Shown: positions 45,518 through 54,917 of the stretch, one piece after another | Layout: each line of letters starts with the position of its first letter | Position numbering within the stretch: position 1 is the first letter of the stretch | Position numbers and translations under genes: made by a program | Source: Scenedesmus sp. ARA3 | Lineage: Eukaryota; Chlorophyta; Chlorophyceae; Sphaeropleales; Scenedesmaceae | Length of the DNA: 64,000 bases | Reading direction: 5' to 3' | Assembly: GCA_004335835.1 (NCBI GenBank) | Contig: RWJK01000523.1 | Span: 1 to 64,000 of the forward strand | Notes under the pieces: model-generated | The model's input: only the letters and a program-made list of their open reading frames with translations | What the model was told of the DNA's origin: nothing | The model's database searches: none

Positions 45518-47267
45518 ATGCTGCTGTCTGACCCCAGACCTTCCTCGTTGCTTCAGCGACACCAAAGTTGCAAAACACCGGGCAAAGTTGACTTCAATGC
45601 ACGACGCTACAATCCACACAGGGTTATTGCTCGGCCTGGTCATCAACAGCAGCGTCATAGATTGCCAGCAACTTCTGCTACTGCTGCTGCAGCTCCAAAG
45701 GTCAGCTCATGTGACGCATGTGATTTGATTTGGGTTATTAGCTGGACACACAACACGCAGCAAGCTTTTTTATCATGTCTAGCATCTTTCTGCCATACAT
45801 TCCTGCAGCTTGCACGGTTGGATCTGCTGTCTAGTGCATGATCAACCTCCGGGGCCCTGCATGTGCTGGATGCGCTTGCAGGAAAAGCAGAAGCTGACAG
45901 CAGAGAAGCAGCAGCTGCTCAAGCAGATACTAAACTACAGTTATGAGGTGCGCACTTTGTTATACTGTACTGCCGGTGTTCTTTCTCATGCGTGTATGTG
46001 TGCAAGCAAAGGCACACTTTTGCAGCACCCAGTGCACTGACAAGCCGCATGCATCTTCACAAGGCCATTTGTGCAATACGACAGCAGCATCGGCTGCGAA
46101 TATGTGGGCCCAACAGGCAGTGCTGCAGTCTCTGATGCCACCGCTGGACTGTCTTTCACCTGCCACAGGCAGCAGCAACGGAATGCAGGCAGCGTTCTGC
46201 AGCAGCAATCAGCTACCACACATGTATCTTCCCAGCAAGGGCAGCAGGGCTCCTGTTGCGTCACCCAGCATGCAGCTGCTGCTGTCATGACCACCCTGCT
46301 GCTGCTGCTTCAGGTTGAAACTGATGGCGGCAGGCTGGTGATTGGTGTGATGCGTGAGGGGCAGCTACCGCGCTGCGCCGACCTGCTGGCTGACACCTTT
46401 GTGGACACAAAGGGCATACAGGCATATAGGTGGGCAAAAAAGTAGTACTTGATCACAGTGTGTCGGCGACAGCATCAGAGAAGCTTGGCTGGGATTGGCT
46501 GCGCAGACATGCTGGCTGACACTTTTGTGGGCACATGTGTACAAAGGGCAAACAGGCCTACAGGTGGGGTCAGCAACAGTGAAGGCAGAGTCAGCACATG
46601 GTTTGGAGCACCATCTTCACTTCATGTGGTGATGTGATGGCATGCCGCATATCTGGCAACCCATTCACATGCCTTCTGCGAGTGGGGTTGATAAGTAGGC
46701 AGCGTCGCACGGTCATTGTTGCTGCTGCTGCTGCTCACCCGGCACTGGTGTTGACCCAACGTACAAGTTTTGATGCAGGGTTCGTTCACTTCCTCTCTGT
46801 TGCACAGCAAAGTATGCACCTGTACAATACAATCTGCATGTGTCCTGTTTATCGGCATGCAGGCATGTAGGCATTAGACAAGGCAAGGCATTGACAAGCG
46901 TGCAGCAACTTTATACCAGCACCAAAGGACACCATGCGTAGTAGCCTGCAGTTATGATAACCTGTGTGTTGTGCGCTGCTTGCAGGCGCTACGTGCGCCG
47001 CAACATCCTCACGTACCTCGAGCAGCACCACAAGATGCCGCCTGCTGCAGTGGTGCTCACAGCCGTGCTGCACAGCACAGTGCCGGTGAATAACGAGGGC
47101 GACTCACTCATGCTGGAAGGCAGCTTGCCAGAGCTGCTGCCCAGCAGCAGCAGCAGCAGCAGCAGCAGTGTAACAGCAGTGAGGGCTGGCAGCAGTGATG
47201 CAGCAGCAGGTGCTGCTGGTGTTGCTGATGCGCAGGGCAGCCCATCCAGCAGCAGCAGTAGCAGCAG

Positions 47268-47304
<37 letters not shown>

Positions 47305-47451
47305 CAATGGAGCTGGTGGGGAAAGCAGCCAGCAAATCATGGCAGCAGTGAAAGCATCAGAGATTTCACCGGCAACGACAGCAGCATGGGCAGCGGTGGT
47401 GTTGCAGTATCATTTAGCAGTGGCAGCGAGAGCATACCAGTGCTAGGAACA

Positions 47452-47483
<32 letters not shown>

Positions 47484-48755
47484 CAGCACTAGCAGCAGCA
47501 CTAGCGGCAGCAGCAGTAGCAGTGACCGCATCAGTGGCTTTGTAGGGAATGTTGTGCAGCAGTTAGCGACTGGCCTGGGCTTGCAGCAGCAGCAGCAGCA
47601 GCAGCAGCAGACGCGCGTGGTTCAGCAGCTGGTGGGAGTGGCTGAAGTGAGCTTCAGCGAATCCACTCGTTCAGCATACCTCACACTGAACCCTCCCAGG
47701 GTGAGTTTGGAAAAGACAATGTAGTGCACCAGCAGCGGTGTGCGTGTAACAGTCCAACAGCAAGCCTCTCGGATTGTGGAGCACACTGCGCCATCAGGAG
47801 GGCAGCGTCTCACCTGCCTGCAGCTGCTTGCCCTGCATGCTTCTTGTCTCAACAGCTGGGTCAAGCGCAGTCCTTGCCTGCATACGCGCGTGGTGTCGAG
47901 TGAAGCCAAGTGCATCACGCAGCTACTTAGTCCACATCTGAGTCGGGGACGCTGTTATTGTGCTTGACATTCTGCTGCTGCTGCTGCTGCTGCTGCCGCG
48001 TGCAGAAGTGTGCGTACCTGTGCAACATGGCTGTGTCCAACGAGTGCAGGCGCAAGGGAGTGGCCAGCCACCTCATAGCAGCCATAGAAGACATGTGCAA
48101 CCTGGCAGGTGGGACGGCAGCTGCTGGACGCAGTGGTTCAGCGCTTTGATTTGCCTGCGAATACTGTTATCAGCTGTTGGTTGTCTGTCCTTAGCATGCT
48201 CAACCGCTTCTTTGCAACTATATTCAGCGTGCACTACTGTGCATGCCCAGCACATTTGATGGATCCCGCTTCATAGCAGCCTTACGATTATGCACTGACC
48301 TGGTCAAATAAAGCACCCCTCAACTTGATCCATGCATCCCTGTGCAGGCGAGCGCGACGTGTACCTGCATGTGAACATGTTGAGCAACCACCACAGAGCT
48401 CGCTCCCATCCCATGCCACGATGTTGCGCTGACCCTTTTTCACTGCACCCGTTTCCCTGCAGGCGAGCGCGACGTGTACCTGCACCTGCGCATCAAGGAC
48501 GAGGCCACAGCAGGCCTGCTGTACACCAAGGTGGGCTTCAGGCCCCACAAGAAGGACTGGCCGCTGCTGCTGCTGCTGGGCCAGGAGCCGCGCTTCCTGA
48601 TGCGCAAGCAGCTGCCGGCAGCCAGGCCGCTGCAGGGGCGGGTGGCGCTGCCAGAGCAGCAGCAGCAGCAGCAAGAGGAGGGTGCGGCGGCTGGCAGCGT
48701 TGAGCGGCAGCAGGAAGCTGCAGCTGTGGAAGCAGCAGCATCGTCAGCAGCATGA
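45518..48755 (+). CDS. Plastid-type GNAT N-acetyltransferase with long Ser/Gln-rich insert
   Basis: Six exons: 45518-45700, 45882-45947, 46314-46429, 46986-47700, 48006-48108, 48463-48755. Phases agree and give 491 residues. The N-terminus (MLLSDPRPSSLLQRHQS) and following Arg/His/Gln/Ser-rich stretch resemble a plastid transit peptide. The GNAT fold starts near residue 85 (REGQLPRCADLLADTF). The acetyl-CoA site is plain: CNMAVSNECRRKGVASHLI (RxxGxA), then YTKVGFRPHKKDW. Between the early strands and that motif lies an insert of about 170 residues of Ser, Gln and Gly (47140-47630). The order recalls plastid GNATs of plants that acetylate protein N-termini and lysines. The C-terminal tail is Gln/Glu/Ala-rich. 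Copies of the exon 3 end (46500-46570), the exon 6 start (48346-48375) and the gene's 3' end (48777-48993) lie nearby. Confidence 0.9.
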
Positions 48756-48995
48756 CAGCGGGCCGCGGCCACCTTCAAGAAGGACTAATCGCCGCTGCCG
48801 CTGCTGCTGCTGCTGGGCAAGGCGCACCGCTTTTTGATGCGCAAGCAGCTGCCAGCAGCCAGGCCGCTGCAGGGGCAGGTGGCGCTGCCGCAGCAGCAGC
48901 AGCAAGGAGAGCCGGAGGAGGGTGCGGCGGCTGGCAGCGTTGAGCGGGTGCAGGAAGCGGCGGCTGTGGAAGCAGCTGCGTCATCGGCAGCATGA
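48549..48995 (+). repeat. 228-bp tandem duplication of the GNAT gene 3' end
   Basis: 'aagaaggact' and the following approx. 210 bp (48549-48755) recur at 48777-48993 with substitutions and small indels. The second copy lies after the stop codon and begins with a stop where the gene has Trp, so it is non-coding in that frame. Confidence 0.9.
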
Positions 48996-49816
48996 CACGG
49001 GGCGGCAGCTGTTTGTTTGGATGAGAGCAGCTGGCTTGTAAGAGAGAGTATGGCAGTTTTTTGTGTGTGCTGACATGTTCTGTCTGGGGTTGTGCAAATG
49101 CTGAGGCTGTTTTGTTGCGTTGCAGTTTGTCTGTCAGACAGTGTCAGACAGTGTCAGATGTGCGCTAATTATGTTTTGCCGTGTTAGAGCAGTTGGCCTC
49201 GGCAGTTGCATGGCTTGAGTAAGGATTAGTGCAGTTAGTGGTATGATGGTGATGTGCGAGATGTCTGAGAGGTGCACAAACAGAGGGTGCAACCATAAGT
49301 TGTCGAGGCTTTGGGCCCGCATGGGTTTTTTGGCCGCTTGCAGTGGCACACGTGGCCTGATCTGTGGGGCCGATGGCAATGCGTTGAGGCGTGTTTTGGG
49401 GATGTACGTTGGCAGCACCAGGCTTCCCTGCTTGACCAGAACGTTCTGCCTAGCTGGGTGCGGCAGAAGGCCTTGCGTCAACCAGCGTATTGGCGTGTTT
49501 GCAAACACGCCAGCGCACCAATTGGGTAACGCCAGCGCTGTCACAGACAACATGCTGACGATGCTTGATCACCACATATGGCAGCATGTAACTACACGAA
49601 GGCTCTCGCAGGCCCCACGGCAAAACTGCCGGACTGTTGCAGTACCAACCATGCTCTGCCAGCTAGCAGCCAGCTGGCTTGCAGCAGCTACCACCAGCAT
49701 GCACTTGTACACACCAGCATTGCTTGAAGGTGCGCAGCTGTGCATGACCAGCGTCCTTCGGGATCCTGGCTTTGTCTAGACTTCGTCATTTTACACCAGC
49801 CACAGCGCTGCGCCAG
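48996..49816. other. Intergenic, convergent 3' ends of GNAT and MATE
   Basis: No gene recognised. Open frames at 49134-49553 (minus) and 49243-49779 (plus) overlap each other and show no domain. It contains a short direct repeat 'cagacagtgt' at 49135-49155. Confidence 0.4.
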
Positions 49817-52800
49817 CTAGTGCCCAAAGCTGGGCGCCACTTTGCCCGAGGCTGCAGCCTGCCGCAGCAGCCCCTGCACGCGCTCCACCTCGCGCTGCCA
49901 GTCCCAGCGCAGCAGCAGCGCCAGCAGCACCACGGCCTGCAGCACATGCAACACAAGTGCAGCGGTTCAATCATTGCAATTGGTCTGGCTGCGGGCTGTA
50001 GAAAAATCGTATTTGCTTGATGGAGGTGACGGCGGGGGGTGCACAGGGCAGCTTTGTTGCAGGCATGTTGCATCACCAAGCCATGCTCAGACCACACAGC
50101 AGACACAGCCCATCGTCTCTTGCACTAGCTGCCAGCCCCCGCACACCTGCACCGCCGCCCCTGCAGCCACGCCCCACCAGAAGCCATGGATGCGCATGCC
50201 GCCCCTGAAGGCCAGCATGCACTGCAACGAGCTGCTCTGATCCCAGGCATGTGGACAACCACCAGGCAACTCCCAAGTCATCAGACACAACCCCCTATAT
50301 CATTCAGCCGCTGCTCTGTCGCTCTGTGCCTCTCTTTCCCTCTCAATCCCTTCACAAAACACTTGATTTGCCACTAATACGCACCTGCACTGCCGCCCCC
50401 GCAGCCACGCCCCACCAGAAGCCATGGATGCCCATGCCGCCCCTGAAGGCCAGCCACGCAGCCAGCGGCACACCCACCACCCAGTACCTGCGGCAACAAC
50501 ATTACTCTGTTAGTATTTTATAACCTGATCAAATAAAGCAAAAGCAGCTAGGCATTCAGCGGCATGCCAACCAACCGGTACCTGCGGCAGCACAGCAGTA
50601 CTTTGGTTTGCTATGTTTGTGCATTGGACTCTGTATAACACACACATTGGGCACGTCGACCACCCAGTACCTTGGGCAGCAACACAGAAGATGTGTTCAG
50701 CATGGGGTTTCTACCACCCACTCTTTGAACCACACATAGCAGGGCTCACAACATATCAACATGCTCACCCGATGAAGTTGATGGCCGCGCCCAGCATCTG
50801 CCGCCCAGCCCCTCTCAGGCAGCCTCCCACCACAGCATTCACACCATCAAAGAACACCAGGCCCGCCAGCAGCGGCAGCACGCTGCAGCAGCTGGCAATG
50901 ACCGCAGGGTCATTCGTAAACAGCGCCACCAGGTGCCTGCCCCACAGGCTGATGCTCAGGCTGAGGGCGGCTTGCAGGAAAGCGCCTGAGGCGATGCCAC
51001 CTAGGAAAGCTCGCTTGGCGGTGGCAGCGTGGCCTGTGGTCGAACATGGTCAAACACAGCAAGAGGCGGGAACAGCAGACCGTCAGCTGTAGTGTGATGG
51101 TCAAGCTGAGTGCTGCTTGCAGGAAGGCGCCTGAGGCAATGCCTCCTAGAAAAGGTCGCTTGGCAGTCGCAGCGTGGCCTGCAGTCAAACATGGTCAACG
51201 CAGCAAGAGGCGGGAACTGCAGACCGTCAGCTGTAGTGCGATGCTCAGGCTGAGGGCGGCTTGCAGGAAAGCGCCTGAGGGCATGCCTCCTAGAAAAGGC
51301 CGCTTGGCGGTGGCAGCGTTGGCCTGAACAGACAGCGGCGGGACACAGCAGGCAGTCAGCAATGTTGTGAAGCTCCAGCTGAGTGCTGCTTGCAGGAAAG
51401 CGCCTGAGGCGATGCCTCGTAATAAAGCCCGCTTGGCGGTGGCAGTGTGGCCTGTGGTCAAACATGGTCAGAGCAACAAGAGGCGGGAACAGCAGAAAGT
51501 CAGCTGTTGTGTGATGCTCAGGCTGAGTGCTTGCAGGAAAGCTCCTGAGGCGATGCCACCCAAGAAAGCTCGCTTGGCGGTGGCAGCATGGCCTGAACAG
51601 ACAGCAATGTGTGGCACAACAGGCGGCGGGACAACAATAGCTGATAAGGTATGTTGTGATGCTCAGGCTGAGGGCAGCTTGCAGGAAAGCTCCTGAGGCG
51701 ATGCCACCTAAGAAAGTTTGCTTGGCGATGGCAGCATGGCCTGTGGTCAAACATGGTCAAAGCAGCAAGATTAGCCGGCAAAAGCCGGACGTACTACTCA
51801 ATAAGCTCAGGTGTGTCAATGAGAAGCAGCAGGAGTTGTTGCATGCCTGTGCAGCCAGCACAGGCAAACTTACAGGCTCTTCTCGGCATGCTCACAGCAC
51901 AGCGCAGCAGATCCAATGTTGAAAGTGGAGCTGCAAATGCCCAGGCTGCGACTATGTGTGTTTCAAACTGATGACATTCAGCAGGCTGCGCAATATTGCT
52001 GGACTGGCCTCACCTGCCCCCATCGCGTTGCCTATGCTGGTGTTGACAGCGGCACCCAAGCCCAGCGGCAGCATATACCTGCACAAGGGCAGCAGCAGCA
52101 GCAGCCAGCAGCAGTGAGCAAACACAAATGGGCCCTTAGGTTGGACTATTCCTGTGAACAGGGCTGTGAAGCTGCTCAGGCAAGGACGTCCAAGTGCTGC
52201 TATAGAGGGTCGCTGCGTTGCTGCATGTGTAAGGTCAGACAATGCAGCTCAGGGAAACAGGAGACTGCTGCTGCGCTGTGCTGTGCTGCGCTGTGTCGCG
52301 CTGTGCTGTTGCATGTGCCGTGCTGTGCTGTGTGATCAGCTCACATCCAGGCGTTGATGTTGAGGGTCTGTGACGCTGCCTGGGCATGCATTAGCGATTG
52401 GGGGTTGCTGCGCAGCTGCAGATGTGAGGTCAGACGATGCAGCTCAAGGAAACAGGAGACTGCTGCTGCGCTGTGCTGTGCTGCGCTGTGTCGCGCTGTG
52501 CTGTTGAATGTGCCGTGCTGTGCTGTGCTGAGATCGGCTCACATCCATGCGTTGATGTTGAGGCACACGCCCATGGTGGACAGTGCCACCTCAGCATTGG
52601 GCAGCAGGCCTGGCCAGCAGCAGCAGCAGCAGCAGCAGGAGGTTTGAGGAGCAGCAGACAGCAACAGCAGTAGAATTGTGTTAACAGCAGCAGCAGCAAC
52701 AGCAGCAGCGCGGTGCAAGGGTACATGTGGGCAGCAGTAGCTGCAACTGGGCTGCTGAGCATGCCAGCATTAAGCATGGATAGTTTTTCAAGCAGCCACG

Positions 52801-53132
52801 TTCTGAACAGCCAAACAGGTGAGCACTATTCTATGCTTGGTGATCGGGTGCAGTCACAATCCAGCGTGACTACCATAGCCGAGTAGTAGACCATCACATA
52901 TTGATTTTTGGATTGTTGACGTCCTGGCTCACTGCAGCTTACTCTCCGCAGTGACTGAACATACCTGCCAGGATGAGGATGGTCCACAGCACCAGCCCAC
53001 AGCATTAATCAAATATAATAATCGAATTTCATGGTACCTGTAGTGATTGTACAGCAGCGCACCTGCCAGGATGAGGATGACCTCATACGCCCACCACTCC
53101 AGTGAAATCATGGCGGCTGCCGGCAACCCATA

Positions 53133-53170
<38 letters not shown>

Positions 53171-54884
53171 TTGAGGTACAGAGGCGCATGTGCGTGTATC
53201 ATTGATGCCCTCATGCGCCGCACCATGCCGCACAGCATGCACCTGCTGATTGATCTGCTTGTACGGCACAGACCTGCTGCAAAGCAGAGCGCTCAACGAG
53301 GCCACATCCATAGGCCAGCACAACCAATCCCCTGCATACACCACCCTACGCCTTCAAACTCTCTACGAGACACGCACACTGTTGATCGCTGTGCAAACCA
53401 AACTACTGCCTCACTTCGTGTACTCGGGCCAGTCTGCAGAAGCCTCCCTTGACCAGCCTCCCCACGCCTGCCCTCCATGCGCAGTGCACACTGCTGACAA
53501 GACTCATGTACGCAGCCCGTCAGCGCACACCTTCCCACCCTATTTCAGGTTCACACGCTTCACGAACGCCACCTAACAAGCCAATGCCAGCTGTATTGTT
53601 TTCACATTCTTGCTATTCAGAAACCTCTCAACCAGCTCACTTGATGTACTCTGGCCAGTCCGCATAAGCCTCCTTGGACCAGCCGCCCACGTCTGCTCAC
53701 GCTTCCCTTCCATGCGCACCATTTTGCTGCACAACACGACCATGCCGCCTCTGCACAGACATCTCCGCTGCAAGGCAGATGGCCCGACTGCACCACCCAC
53801 AAAATGCAGCTCACCGAATCCCTACACTACCCTAGCCCTGCAAAAAACTCTACTGGACAAGACACTTGCAGCTGCAAGGTTGAATCATGTTGCTCACTTC
53901 ATGTACTCTGGCCAGTCTGCAAAGGCCTCTTTTGACCAGCCGCCCCACGTCTGCTCGCGCTTCCCTTCCATGCGCACCGCGCGCCACGCCACACAACTCA
54001 ACAGCCCCAGCAGTGTCAGCAGCTGGCAGCTGATAAAAGCAAGGGCGGCGCCATCTAGGCCCAGTTGTGCCTTGACCATGAAGGCCCAGAAGATAAAAGG
54101 AGACGCGGCCAGCGTGGCGGCGCCTGCATGATTAATCGAGCAGCAGGAGCAGGAGCAGGAGCAGGAGCAGCAACAACAAGGACAACAGCATACGATGGTC
54201 AGCAGCAGCGTCAGCAGCTGGCAGCTGATGGAGGCCAGCGCAGCACCGTCCAGGCCTAGCTGCGCTTTGACCATGAAGGCCCAGAAGATGAAGGGGGAGG
54301 CAGCCAGCGTGGCGGCACCTGCGCAGTTGATCAAGCAGTAACAGCAGCAGCAGCAGCAGCAGCAGCAGAGGGTGGTTAGCAGCTGTGGGGTGTGGCAGCT
54401 AATGAAGGCCAGGGCAGCATCTCGTCCAGGCCTAGCTGTGCCTTGACCATGAAGGCCCAGAAGATGAAGGGGGAGGCAGCCAGCGTGGCGGCACCTGAAA
54501 GAGTCAGCAGCAGCAGCAGTTGCAAGAGGAGCAGCGGTAGCCGTCATGTTGCAGCAGTAGGGACATTGTTGGGCAGCGGCAACAAACTGTCAACAGCGGA
54601 AGGTGTGGCCTCAGGAGGCTGTCCAGCGCCGGTCCTACTGCTGCTGTGCGAGCTTCTGCTGCGATGCACTGCTGAAATGAGCTGGCGACTGTCTGCTGCC
54701 CCTTGCGCTTCCCCCTCTTCCCCATGCCATTCAAACCCCACAGACAGCAGCAGCGGCTAACCCCACTTGCTACACAGCTTATGCACCGGCCCATAAAAGC
54801 AGAACACCCTGATATATTCCCAAGCAGAGCAGCAGTCGCACCCAGCCTCACCAACAGCCAAGGTGGGCTTCACCGCGCGCTGCG

Positions 54885-54917
<33 letters not shown>

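Noticed and set aside
50960..51765. CRISPR array
   Set aside because: The repeats are 130-150 bp, diverged, coding-like and carry splice acceptors; the genome is eukaryotic. It is an exon-boundary duplication array.
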